Assembly (NCBI GenBank): GCA_016802295.1 | Contig: JAESIW010000137.1 | Location: 4,222,914 to 4,258,926 of the forward strand | Direction of reading: 5' to 3' | Source of the DNA: Brachionus rotundiformis | Taxonomy: Eukaryota > Rotifera > Eurotatoria > Ploima > Brachionidae | DNA: 36,013 bases | Shown: positions 19,457 to 31,007 of the stretch, piece by piece | Position numbering within the stretch: position 1 is the stretch's first letter | Layout: every line of letters begins with the position of its first letter | The notes under the pieces: model-generated | The model's input: only the letters and a program-made list of their open reading frames with translations | Told to the model about the DNA's origin: nothing | Databases searched by the model: none | Made by a program: the position numbers and the translations under genes

Positions 19457-20551
19457 TTAATTAAAAACCATGAGCAGTACCAAAGTTTGGATAAACAATG
19501 AACTAATTTTTTTCGAACTAACACTAGTGGATATTTGTAGAAAAACATTTTTAAGTATTTTCTTATCTTTTTTGCACTGGTAAATGCCTGAATCATCTGG
19601 TTCCACTGCGTACAACTCGAGCTCCATGTAATCAGAATTGTCGTAAGACGAAACCCATTTTTTTAGTCTTCTCAAATCTTGTTCAATCGGATAACCATCT
19701 TATATTTTAAAAGATTTTTATTAAATAAATTTTAATTTGAATAAAATATTGTACCCTTGAACCATTGAAGACCAAAACTGGAGCGACTATTTTTGTCCGA
19801 CTTAAGAGAAACCAGTCCAGTGGCGTTGCAGCGCAATTTAATCCAGCTATTGGGTAAAACGTCAACTTTTTCCATGGCATCGGCGCTTAGCCTCTCCGAA
19901 CGAGCATCTAAATACAAACATAATTATTTTAATTCCGGTCCGAAATTAACCATTTCTTACAATTTTTTAGCGATACATTTTCGGAATCTTTTTCTAAATT
20001 AAGTTAAAAAAAAATATATCTTTTAATTTATTATCAATAAAAAATTAAAACTAAAAATCAACCTTTTATATGCTTTACCACAAGATTTACATTTGCCATT
20101 AATTTTTCTTTCGGACCTAGTTTTATATAGCACTGATACAGGCCTTGGTCGTCATAGCTGACCTTTCTGATCTCAAAATTCCAAGATTCCACATTTTCCA
20201 AGTCATTAACTCTGATCACTCTGTATCGCATATTGCGAGAAAACTGGTGATATCCAACGGTAAGAGTCAATGGTATACCATGCTTGATTCGAAGCCAATT
20301 CACGTGCTTGCTCCCCAAATTGGCCACCTGACATGGCAAATTAATTGTTTCGCCAATATATGCTGTAATATTCATGTCTTTAGTGATCATTCGCGGAATT
20401 TCAAAATCTTTTTTAAATAAAATATTTTTATCAATTTTTTTTTGTCGTTTTCTACTAGTAAGATTAATTTACCTGGAAAAAGTGACAGGTTCTCGTAGCA
20501 TTCGAGTTTACTGATCAAAAAACCAATGATAATTGTGAACACCAAAGCCAT
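19457..20551 (-). CDS. Two-Ig-domain cell-surface protein, lachesin/IgLON-like (5 exons)
   Basis: Neural or epithelial cell-adhesion type protein. Exons: 20551-20473, 20407-20063, 19993-19961, 19907-19755, 19698-19457; 852 nt, 283 aa. Residues 1-16 form a signal peptide. Ig domain 1 (about 27-125): ETINLPCQV (Cys52), NWLR (Trp64), LTVGYHQFSRNMRYRV, WNFEIRKV, and DDQGLYQC (Cys119), the lachesin/DIP/IgLON V-type pattern. Ig domain 2 (about 153-250): LRCNATG (Cys179), LQWFK, and DDSGIYQC (Cys245). The C-terminal ~38 residues end in a hydrophobic stretch (SLFIQTLVLLMVFN) with no cytoplasmic tail, suggesting a GPI-anchor signal. All introns are phase 1 (53-69 nt), typical of Ig genes. Most lachesins have three Ig domains; this has two. 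N-glycosylation sites are NIT, NVS and NAT. Confidence 0.82.
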
Positions 20552-21809
20552 TTAATCAGCAAGCTAGTCAAATCTAAATTGATTTTTTTTAAATTAATTT
20601 TAGAAAAAATAATTAAACATTATTTGAATAAAATTAAAATAAACGGATTTATTTGCTATTAAACAAATAGTAAATAATGTCAAATATTAACTATTTGAGT
20701 CAATTTTAACGATCAGATAATTTTTGTCAAGTCTAGTAAATGCCTTTGGGGAATAGAATTTATAGGAATCGTTTTTCTGTCAATCAAATGAAAATACTAT
20801 TCAGGCATATGAAAGGATATTTTTTGGTAATAATTAATCTTTTATCAAATGTCGTTGATTTACGTAACATAAATTTTGTTCATTTTTGAATATTATCACC
20901 GCTATTTCCATATTTCCTGTTTTATTATTCTTTGATAAAAAAGCTTTTATTTTATTAATTAAAAATAGAAATTAAAAAAATAATTATTTACTGATATAGA
21001 AGTAGAAAAAATGAAAAAAAAAAAAACAAAAAATTTTTTCTTAAACACTTAAAGTTACAAATTTATTTTTAAATAAGTCATTTATTAAAAGTAATTAGCA
21101 GAAATCGACTAATAGAAAAAACTACATCGAGCACGCTCTCACGTAAATCGGGCCACCTATTGTCAAGCTTGTTTATGCGGCTTCTTTAAATTGATCAAGT
21201 TTAAGTTTTCTTTCAAAATTCCTAAATTAGTCTGAACTAATGATTTAGCTGTTTTAGAGAATTTAATCTGACATTTATTTCTTCTAAATTGTTTGATCGA
21301 TTATCCCGGTTTTGATATCGATCATTATCTTTTTTTTTAATCTGGATTAAATAGTTAAAATAAACATGAAAAACCATCTCATTTTGCTCATGCCCGCCCT
21401 TTGTCATTCGATTAAATCCAATCTCAGCTTGGCATTTAGACCATTTTACAATTTAAATTAGAACTAATTATTTTACCTATCTCAGCAAAATAAAATTTTT
21501 AATTAGATCAATTTTCTTTATCTATAAAATAATTTTTTTTTCAGACAGTTTTTTTTCTTAATGTAATCTGATACTTTTTTTATTCTATAGCCAACTAAAG
21601 ATCAAATAATTCTTAGATTACTATCATATAATCAATTGAAAATATTATATCTAGAGCTTTTAGTGCTCACACCAGTGTGGCTATTTGCATTCGGTTTCAG
21701 ACGAAGGCATCATGCTTCACATAACTTTCATCCATTTAATTTTGTCTCAAAGCTCCTAATTTGTTTAAAATTTTATTACTTTCTAAAATTCCAATTGTTT
21801 AATAAAAAG
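20552..21809. other. AT-rich intergenic DNA
   Basis: Upstream of the Ig gene. GC bumps near 21125-21180 and 21655-21720 were translated on both strands and gave no convincing exon. Confidence 0.4.
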
Positions 21810-21998
21810 TAACACAATACTTTTAGATAAAAGATAACATGGTAAAAAGTCAACAATTCTCTTGAATAAAACTATAATACTTGAAAAAAGCAATTAAAAT
21901 TGTTTTAGATAACTTTTTTTTTTCTATTTGGTTAGAACAATTGCGGAAAAGGTGGAAAGAATCGACTCTAAAGGTTCCAAAGCTTCCATTTATTATTT
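21810..21998. repeat. Left copy of a ~190-bp duplication abutting the assembly gap
   Basis: From TAACACAATACTTTTAGATA to the first N the sequence recurs almost exactly at 22483-22682. Differences are a few homopolymer-length changes, one T/C substitution and an 11-nt indel after ATACTTGAA. The pattern resembles two alleles rather than two genomic copies. Confidence 0.85.
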
Positions 21999-22482
21999 NN
22001 NNNNNNNNNNNNNNNNNNNNNNNNNNNNNNNNNNNNNNNNNNNNNNNNNNNNNNNNNNNNNNNNNNNNNNNNNNNNNNNNNNNNNNNNNNNNNNNNNNNN
22101 NNNNNNNNNNNNNNNNNNNNNNNNNNNNNNNNNNNNNNNNNNNNNNNNNNNNNNNNNNNNNNNNNNNNNNNNNNNNNNNNNNNNNNNNNNNNNNNNNNNN
22201 NNNNNNNNNNNNNNNNNNNNNNNNNNNNNNNNNNNNNNNNNNNNNNNNNNNNNNNNNNNNNNNNNNNNNNNNNNNNNNNNNNNNNNNNNNNNNNNNNNNN
22301 NNNNNNNNNNNNNNNNNNNNNNNNNNNNNNNNNNNNNNNNNNNNNNNNNNNNNNNNNNNNNNNNNNNNNNNNNNNNNNNNNNNNNNNNNNNNNNNNNNNN
22401 NNNNNNNNNNNNNNNNNNNNNNNNNNNNNNNNNNNNNNNNNNNNNNNNNNNNNNNNNNNNNNNNNNNNNNNNNNNNNNNNNN
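21999..22482. other. Assembly gap (484 N)
   Basis: A run of unknown bases joining two contigs. The sequence on its left side repeats on its right side, so the estimated gap size may be meaningless. Confidence 0.98.
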
Positions 22483-22682
22483 TAACACAATACTTTTAGA
22501 TAAAAGATAACATGGTAAAAAAGTCAACAATTCTCTTGAATAAAACCATAATACTTGAATTGAATAACTTTAAAGCAATTAAAATTGTTTTAGATAACTT
22601 TTTTTTTCTATTTGGTTAGAACAATTGCGGAAAAGGTGGAAAGAATCGACTCTAAAGGTTCCAAAGCTTCCATTTATTATTT
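22483..22682. repeat. Right copy of the gap-flanking duplication
   Basis: Starts at the first base after the gap with the same sequence as 21810 and runs parallel to it, ending with CTTCCATTTATTAT as the left copy does at the gap edge. It continues into unique sequence after 22682. Confidence 0.85.
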
Positions 22683-24696
22683 TTTAAAGTCAAATGAAAC
22701 AATCCTATACGAGTACTTTTTAAAAATTAAATAAATTCGATTTAATAAAACTACTGGAAAATAATAATTTTTTTCTTTTAAAAATAAAATAATATTTTCT
22801 ATTTATGTAGACTAAACAATTTTATAATCACAATATTAATTTTGAAGTTATCAAAATTAATTCGGTTCTAAAAATTAACCTAAATTTACCCTTGTCCTTA
22901 AAATTTTATTTTTAAATTTATTAGTTTATTTTGTAATTTAATTTAATTTAAATTAATGAGTGTTTATTTAATGATTTAGATAGTAATTACCTAAAATAAA
23001 TAAAGAAAAAAGTCTTTATCTTTGATAAAAATTAGACAAGTTATTCGAACAAAGTCTTTGTAAATGTACATGACGATCAGAGTTTTTCAGTGATCTAAAT
23101 ATTAATAAATTTTATAATATTTGGATCAAATTTAATAAATTTGATCTCAATTCAAAACATCGAATTAATAATATTTTAACTTATTAGACCTAAAACTTTA
23201 TTAACCCGAACCGATGATATATTTTTGGTACCGAATCCCAATTTCTAAAGCCCATAATTTCACATTTTTTTGACATAAAAATGATTAATGATTTTTATTT
23301 TGTAATTCTGAATCTAAATTTACATTTTTTTTAATCTGTCTGGAAGTGATTCTTAAAATAGATTAGTATGTGTAAAATCTTGCCTGGCCTAAACAAGTAC
23401 TTAGCAATCAAAAAGTAAAATAAGATAAATTTCCTGAATATAAATTTGTTTAAATGTGTGTATAATTTTTGAATGTTAAATATTATCTTAATAGGCATAT
23501 TCAATTTAATTTATATACTTTAATTAGATTGCGTAATTGGAAATTTTTTATTAGTCTCTAAGGGATTATGGTAATATATCTGCTTATTTTAAGCACGCTA
23601 AAATACCAAATTTGTTGATTAAGTATTGAATTTTCTTCTGGTCGAGTAGACACTATTCCTGGCAACTATTGAGCTAATTATTTAATTAAATATTTCTCAA
23701 CAGAATTAAAATTCCTGACTTAGAGTTAACCACGAATTTAAACCGTTGAGAAAACTGTTCAAGCTCTGGCTGTTCTTCTTAAATCATCGACCAGCACCAA
23801 ATTTATAAAAATTTAATTACATTTTAATGATTTTAGTTATTAAGACCGTGCAAAAATAAACAAACACAATAAACATATCATAAATCATTTGTTTATAGTT
23901 TGGACTCACTTATTTTGTCAATTGGTTGCACAACTAGCAGTGTACACTGGCAAGCATCTGTCCAATGTTTGAGTTTGTTAAATAAATAAAAAAATAATAC
24001 CAATAGAAAAACAATTTCTTGAGATTAATTCTAGCAATTATCATTATAAATTTTCTATCAAGCCAGCTGTACTAGTCATTTAAGATGGGCCCTAGTTGAT
24101 TAATAATTTAAACATTTAATCGTCTTGAAATCCAACTCTATTGTTTTTGCAGCTCAATCAAATCGATTGCCAATCAAATTATTAATCTATTTTAAGTTTG
24201 AAAAGTAATCAAAAAAATGAATATGAATAGATCAATACTAATTTGCACTGGCATCAGTTATATAAGCCCATAAATCCCACGACATGCAATAAACAAAAAG
24301 GAGCCCGCTGTGGCTAATGTAATCCAATATCTTATCTTTGGTCAGAATCTCGCTTGCTCAGCAAGAAAGCAAGACTTTATCTAACTAAGTAAGATCTTGT
24401 AAGAATCTTTTGAAACAAAATTTTAATTAGTCTGACTCACTTGATTCAAACTAAACTTCAAAACTCATTCGAATTTAAGGATTTAATTGACCGAAAATTT
24501 AATTTCATTCTCAATAGTTATTTATTTATCTTTCCAGAAATGATTCTTCTAATTCGCTTTTCATCATGAATTGTAAGTAAACTAAACCAAATTAAATTAT
24601 CTTAAAACTAATGGTTATCAAAATACAAATTAGCTCGAAATGCTTAAATTAGTTTTTAGTTCTTAAAAGCATCTCGGATCCATTAAAACAGTCTAT

Positions 24697-24757
24697 TCCA
24701 CCTACCCATCCATCCGTCCACCCACTCTCACAAACACAAACACACACACACGGACAC
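24697..24757. repeat. Simple repeats: (ATCC)n-like followed by (CA)n
   Basis: A pyrimidine-rich tract CCTACCCATCCATCCGTCC passes into CACAAACACAAACACACACA, conspicuous against the AT-rich surroundings. Confidence 0.8.
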
Positions 24758-26224
24758 ATGACATTAACAAATAAAAAATTATTAAAATTTAATTGAATAT
24801 TTAATAAAATTATTTATATTTTGCCCGAAATTCATGATATTTATCTTATTAACACCGCAAAATCAATAAAAAAAATAAAAACAAATCTCATCACTTATAA
24901 TAAACTCGATTTGTTTACATTAATTAATAAAAAGATAATAATTTTCCTTTAAGACCCATCTTGATTTATTCTATCACAAACTTTTAATATAAAAAAAAAT
25001 ATTTTTTTTAATTCAATAAAAAAAAATTGCCTTTATCATTTCAGGCTTAAGGTGGTGACCAAAAATTGAATGCTTTTTGATTAAAAATGGACAATAGGAA
25101 GTATTTTTAATCTCTCAAAATCCATCTAATATTTATTAAGAAAATATATTAATGAAATCTTATTCATTTAAACTGAAAGGCTTAAAACTAGCTCATTTAC
25201 TGAATTTGTTCTATGCAACAAGTATAAATTTATTACTTAATTAATTTAGCTTAAATATATGTTAGAAATTGATTAAATTTGACAAAGAAACTTATGTCTA
25301 GCCTAGGGATAAAAAACTTTCTATTTTCATTTTTATTTTATTTGTTTTTTATTTACTTTTTGAGTTAAATCGATATTCGAATTTACAAGGTTTGTTTGAT
25401 TAATATCTAAAATATTAACACTAATAAAATAATTTATTTTAGCCCTTATTGCTTTTGAATTAGCTTAAAAAACCATCGATAACAACAACCATGTTACCTA
25501 ATTCTATACTTTGATGCTTATGATATCATACTATAAACATATCTGACTAGTGACCAATTTAAGCATTAACTTAGTTTTGAAAAAAATTTATTTTATTTTT
25601 CCAAACAAATATTTCCTTGAAAAATAAACATTTACAACAATTGAATAGCAAGGCTAATTACATGAACACGAACAATCACTTTTATTAAATAAATAATAAA
25701 AAAATAAAATTAATAAATTCCTTTTGTTATTGTTGTTGAAGAAAAGAATGGCCCACTGAGGCTCGTAAAATTTATTTCCTCCTAAAACTTAATTTTATTT
25801 GTTAACCCAATCTTCATAAATGAAAAATTACGTGTCGCCAGAAAGCGTAATTAGCTCATATCACGCAAGGTATTTAAAGGAATTAAGGCATCATTTAATA
25901 ACAACCCAAATGAACAAGAGCCGAATTAGAAATACTAATTAAAAATTGAAAGGAAGCAATAGATTATAATTTTAAGAACACTTAAAGATGTTTTTTAATT
26001 CTAGAGTGCCTTACCGGGACCGGTTTCCGAGCATGATTTATTATATTCTGATAAGCTATGATTTATTTCAGATATTTCAGATACGGACACATGCCCAACT
26101 TTAATAAAATAACTTTAATAAATCTAGAACTTTGGTCGCACCGCGAGCTAGTCTAATTTAATAAAAACCTAATAAGTCGTCTTTAACTTTTCTGCTCAAA
26201 TATTTATTCTAAATAAATCAATCA

Positions 26225-26329
26225 ATGTCGCTTTATAAGTTTTCGCTCTTGTTAGCACTCATATGGATTTGGACACATTTTTATTTACAAAATCCGGAAA
26301 AGTTTTATTACCGTTTGATTAAAGTTTAA
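26225..26329 (+). CDS. Tiny ORF with a signal-peptide-like start, 34 aa
   Basis: Unrecognised. It reads MSLYKFSLLLALIWIWTHF, YLQNPEKFYYRLIKV, then TAA. The first 18 residues have the basic-hydrophobic shape of a signal peptide or membrane anchor. It could be a micropeptide or the first exon of a secreted-peptide gene (GTTTAAG near the stop could be a donor), but no second exon is evident. Chance is a serious alternative. Confidence 0.2.
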   Translation: MSLYKFSLLLALIWIWTHFYLQNPEKFYYRLIKV

Positions 26330-27129
26330 GAGTAGCTTGAAGAATTTTTAATATTAGAATTTAATTTATAGACACATTGGTGAGCCTCGACCAGTAGTTT
26401 ATAGAATATTGTAATTTTGAATAAAAACAGTCTGAGTTTTAAATAAAATTATTATTTTTGTTATTATTTTAAAATAAAGTAATTATAAATAAAAATATAA
26501 TTGTATTTGAATATTTGAATATAAGGTAATTAAGTTGCGTCCCTGTTGCTGAAAGTAAAAGCACTCGAAATAAAAGCAAAGTTAGTTTGAGCAATTTAGC
26601 GATTGCCCATTCAAGTTATGAAAACAAAAGTAATAATTATTTAAAGTTATTGCGAAAGCTATGGCTCCTAGTATCGAATCCTTAATTAAATTTGACTGCT
26701 ACTACTAAATGGTTAGCCGATATTTTAGTAAATTTAATCTAAATAATTAAAGAACACTATTCTTTAGTGAGATTATTTAGTTTTTTAAGTAGTTTGAATA
26801 GAATTTTTCCTGCATAAAATAGTGCTTGAAGATACCGGACTCTACTAGAGATCGACAACCCTTACCTTACAGCTAAATAATTAAACAAAAGAATCTTTAT
26901 TTAAGATTAATTTATTCACAATAATTTTTTTTAAAATAAAAATTGGTTTAAAACTGTTGTTTGAATTGGTTTTAATTTCCGTTTTAGACTAAATACTCTC
27001 CAAAATTGAAGCCCATAGCATTCCTGATTCGAACCAATTTCTGACCGCACATATGGTTCACCTCCATTCAAAATTCATATGAAATCTTTCATCTTCATGA
27101 TTTTTGTCTGGAAATATCTATGAAAAAAA

Positions 27130-27565
27130 TAAATGGGATCCCTTCTATTTGTTCTGTACATAAATGACCTGTGTTTCTAACAGAATGGATATGCCGATGA
27201 TGGGCATAGCAAACAAAACCTATGACAAAGCTATTCCGCAGAAAGATCTAGATTAAGTATGCCAATCGCTGGATGCATTTTGGCAGACTAAATGCGCGGC
27301 ATAGATATGTGTCAAGAAGGGGTGAGAGCAGTTCGAATGTCATATTGACAACTACAGAGTGTGAGAGGGATCTGAGGCTGTAGGTCTCTTCGGATTTTAA
27401 GGGAGGCCGTCAAGTGGAAAATGCTTGTGCAAGAGCGACTAGGGTTCTTGGAATGCTAAACATTCAAAAGCAGAAAGTTGTGGGTTAGAACCCAAAAAGA
27501 TATGATTAGACCTCGCCAAGACTATCTTGTGAATAAATAAGAATTCAAAGGTCCAGTAAAAGAGG
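27130..27565 (+). mobile_element. Decayed LINE reverse transcriptase, catalytic-core fragment
   Basis: From 27136 the frame reads GSLLFVLYINDL, then after a stop NGYADDGHSKQ: the YADD catalytic motif (codons 27190-27201) of non-LTR reverse transcriptases. Further on, in shifted frames: MHFGRLNARHRYVSRRG, LTTTECERDLRL, SSDFKGGRQVENACARA, TRVLGMLN, and DMIRPRQDYLVNK (the VRPxLEY block). The order matches the CR1/jockey-type RT. Multiple stops and frameshifts show that it is dead. Confidence 0.8.
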
Positions 27566-27654
27566 TAATAGCATGCTCATTTGGCAAAATAAAAATCAAT
27601 TTTTCGTATTTTGGGTATGATTTGTAAAAGTATCATGAATTTAAGCATTGATAA

Positions 27655-28070
27655 ATTGTGAGTGCTCTAGACCTCATTTATAGTTTGCCATAAGTTCATG
27701 GTGTCCCTTTATTGAAAAAGTCCAAACAAGAATGACAACAATAATCCCTTAATTTCGAAAATTTGACTACTAGAAAAGACTGAAAATGTTTTATTTAACT
27801 TATCCCAAAATAACACGGATGAGGGTAGACTTAATCCAACTTTTTAAAATTTTAAACAGATATGAAATTATCAATTTTGAAGATGATATAAATTTTTCTC
27901 GAAATCAGTTTTATAGTTTAAGAAGTCATAAAAAATGTGTGTTTTGAGAAGATCTGAAAATTTGCATTCAACGATATCATTTCTTAACAAATCGAATAGT
28001 TAATGTTTGGAATACCAATCAATCATTAAATTCAAAGCTCCATTTTGATAAAATCTTAGTTTCAGTAAAA
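27655..28070 (+). mobile_element. Second decayed LINE reverse-transcriptase fragment, C-terminal part
   Basis: The frame at 27669 reads RPHL, stop, FAISSWCPFIEKVQTRMTT, then FRKFDY, stop, KRLKMFYLTY, then RMRVDLIQLFKILNRYEI, SRNQFYSLRSHKK, and RYHFLTNRIVNVWN. This is the well-conserved end of the LINE ORF. It begins again at the VRPxLEY motif that the previous fragment had already reached, so it is a separate copy in the same orientation. Only a few stops interrupt a largely single frame, so it is less decayed than its neighbour. Confidence 0.8.
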
Positions 28071-29780
28071 CTGAATCTTCATAATTGTCTTATAATTCTC
28101 AAATGAATACATGCTAAAGCAAGTTGTATTATTTAACATCGTAGAAGTTGGAGAAGTTACCGATTATTTTTTTAAATATTCATATTATTGTTATAAATTA
28201 TTTTTTAAGCAATAATTGGTCACTTATTAATAAACTATTACATATTAGTCAGTCATTTTTTAGTTATAAGACATGGAGCCATAGATTCTAACAGATCCAG
28301 CTCATATAGAAAATAATGGTTTGTAAAAGTTGTTTGGTATCTACCAACTTAAATATTTGGATTAAATCATCCTTGTTCTTTGGTTTTTTGCATTTTTTTT
28401 TTCAAGCTTTGGTCTTTCATTTTTCAATTAATCTTAAAGACTAATAAAATTGTGTTGATCAATCTTTTTTTAATTTCATATTCACAGATTTAATTTTTGG
28501 TATTGATTATTTTTGATTCAGTTTTTTTTAGCCATCTAAACGAGAATTTGATTCGAACTGGAACTATTTTCTTTTTATACTGCAATAATTTATCATTTAT
28601 TATTTCTGTCGTTTTATCATTATTAGAAATACTACCTTAATATCACTGAATTCAGTTTTTCACTCATTTAGGTTAAAGATAAGAAATGTTAGGAAATCTC
28701 TAAAAAAAATTCTCACTGATTATCTTTTATCAAAAAGACATAGCCTTTGAATGAAAAAAAGGAAATAAAAAAATTTTATAAAAATACAAAGAGAAAATTA
28801 GGAAATATGGTAAATTTTTTATTTCAGAATACCCTTAATTAACAAATAGGTTATCAGGATATGATAATATAATAATTTACTGAAACAAATCGAATATTAT
28901 ATGCGTTAAATTTAGTATTGACAACTAATTGAATTATTAAATTAAAATTTTTTAATTAAAAATATTCTAAAAATCATATATTTAATTATTTTGAATTATT
29001 AGATACATATATTTTTTAAGGAATATAATTATAACTTGTGCTATTTAAATGCAATTTAAAAAGTAAAAATACTGAAGTTAAGATTATTTTTATTTACCGA
29101 TAATTAGTATCTTAAAAAAGAGCTAAATTGTGTAGAATTTCTATTAGAAAAAGATATTTGATATTTATCTATTTTTGTTTTTGTATCCAAAAATTAAAGC
29201 AATAGCTGTTTCTTTTGGGCGACCAAGACGTCGCCCTACTGCTTGGTGAATTATTTAATTCAATCTCTTTAAAACTAGAGTGTTCTAGAAAAATAAAACT
29301 AAATTTACCAAATTAATAATTAATAAATATCAAAAATTATTTCCTCAAACGCTAACTAACTGCAATAGCATGGTCGGATTTGTAATTTTTTGTTTTTATT
29401 TTCAAGTATGATTGTTTCAATTTGGTCAATTTTTGCCGATAAATAAAAAATGAATATGTCTTTAATATAATAGACGAATTCTTAATTTTGTTATTGATTA
29501 AAATTAATCCTTACTTCAGTATTTATATTATTTTTATATATTGTACGCAATTTCAATTTTAAAAAAGCCAAGTTGCCAAGAGATGTCTTGGAGCAAGATT
29601 AGTGATTAGTAATCTTGTCTATTTCATTTATTGTTATTGCAAATCAATGTTTAAATCAAATAAAAATTTTAAGTTTCATTTTTCAAATAATTAAAATAGA
29701 AAAATAAGATAGATTTGTAGTTCACCAGAGAGCTTGATACAATGTCCTAAACAGAAAATTGTTTTTTGACTGGCTTTTTG
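28071..29780. other. AT-rich intergenic DNA
   Basis: No coding sequence seen. A GC-rich perfect hairpin (GGGCGAC, 6-nt loop, GTCGCCC) is at 29217-29236. Confidence 0.4.
29217..29236. other. GC-rich 7-bp perfect hairpin in AT-rich DNA
   Basis: GGGCGAC-CAAGAC-GTCGCCC. It is isolated and GC-rich, with a possible outer pairing CCAAG...CTTGG. There are no known RNA family features (not a tRNA, not a histone stem-loop). Confidence 0.5.
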
Positions 29781-29829
29781 TTGAGGATTATACATCAAAT
29801 AATTATTTCGATCAAAAATTTTTTTTATC

Positions 29830-30115
29830 TTTTTGATTGATATTTGACTTTACACCTGCTGGAAAAAGAAAATCATACGAGAGACTGTATTCGATGGACA
29901 TAACACTTAATAACCAAAAAATAACTCTTGGTCCACATCCAAAACTTCTTGGTATAATATTCGATCCAAAATTAAGCTTCATGAAACACATTGAATACAT
30001 TAGTGACAAAGTCACTGACCGACAAAATGTATTAAAGGATCCTGAATCACAAATACTACGACAAAATTATCCTTACTGGAGAAAACCATCAAGTAATAAA
30101 CGAAATAATTGAGCA
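29830..30115 (+). mobile_element. Jockey-like LINE reverse-transcriptase fragment
   Basis: Open on the plus strand (29837-30112): FDFTPAGKRKSYERLYSMD, ITLNNQKITLGPHPKLLGII, FDPKLSFMKHIEYISDKV, TDRQNVLKD. This is the segment downstream of the catalytic aspartates in jockey/pol-like LINEs (F-K, ...PKLLGI..D.KLSF..HI). After LKD similarity is lost, so this is a short fragment without a catalytic site. It belongs to a different LINE subgroup from the copies near 27-28 kb. Confidence 0.7.
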
Positions 30116-31007
30116 AAACCTAATCAACAAAAATTACAAATCAAAACAACACAATAAAAAAGAGAAGAACAACATGTTTAGATGAATATCCTCAAACATT
30201 CTTCTAAGTTTCACATCAACTTCAGGAAAAAAAATAAAATACTCAGAATAATTATAACTAAAATTCTTCAATCCATTCAAAACTTTAAATTTATTAACCT
30301 TTTTAACTTTTGGACTGTAAGAAAGCTTAGTCTTTAGTATCTTTTCTTAACCTTTTTGAAATAAATAAATTTATGAAAAATATGGTTTTAAATACAAGCT
30401 TTTTGAAGTGAAAAAACCTAAATTCTGATTACTATTAATTATTAAGCTATTTTGATAAAAATAAAGCCAGCTTTTTTAATTAAATTATATTACTTGAAGC
30501 TATTTTTTAGTGGCAAATAATTCATTAAAGATAAATTTAAAATAAAATAAATGAAAAGAATCATTTAAAGAATATTTTATTCAAAATTAGAATAAATCGC
30601 TGATAATAAAAGTAATAAAAAATATTTTTTATTTAGTATTTTCAACCGATTGCTTATAAAGCTCTTTTATAAATTTAAAAAAAAAACTACTAAATAAGTA
30701 CAATTAAAATAAGAGCTATGAAAAAAAAACGAAATAATAAATGATAATTATTGATGAAAATTGTTTTTATTCCAGTTTAAAAAATCTTAATCGAAGTGTA
30801 GAGTTTTATATTCTTAAAAATTTTCATTTACCAATAAAGCCGTGAAAAAATATATTATTAAAAAAATTAAATAATTTCTTTATTTTCATATAATCAATTT
30901 GATTGATTGATCTTATTTCTAATTCATTTACATAGCTTGAATTACTTCTATAAAATAATTATAAAAAAAAATTTATTTTAAAACTCAATTAAAAAATAGC
31001 AAACAAA
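30116..31007. other. AT-rich intergenic DNA, 3' flank of the PP2A subunit gene
   Basis: No coding content seen. A minus-strand AATAAA (plus strand TTTATT near 30972) just beyond the PP2A stop is a plausible poly(A) signal. Confidence 0.4.

Larger units (their letters stand above)
22683..27129. other. Gene-poor AT-rich region
   Basis: About 4.4 kb with no recognisable exon. It contains a short hairpin (GATCAAATTT/AAATTTGATC, 23124-23146), a microsatellite at 24697-24757, a few GC-richer patches (23640, 24300, 26020) that do not translate into anything I know, and the tiny ORF at 26225-26329. Confidence 0.4.

Noticed and set aside
21655..21720. GC-richer patch with CACACCAGTGTG considered as an exon or TE end
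   Set aside because: No open frame longer than about ten codons with splice sites on either strand, and no matching inverted end.
21850..22530. Long open frames on both strands spanning the N run
   Set aside because: They are made almost wholly of unknown bases read as open codons. No real coding sequence flanks the gap.
23124..23146. Inverted repeat GATCAAATTT-AAT-AAATTTGATC
   Set aside because: Short, AT-rich and isolated; no flanking duplication or second copy seen in the window.
27025..27065. GGTTCGAAT-like word on the minus strand suggesting a tRNA T-arm
   Set aside because: The adjoining bases do not pair into a T-stem and no acceptor or anticodon stem can be drawn.
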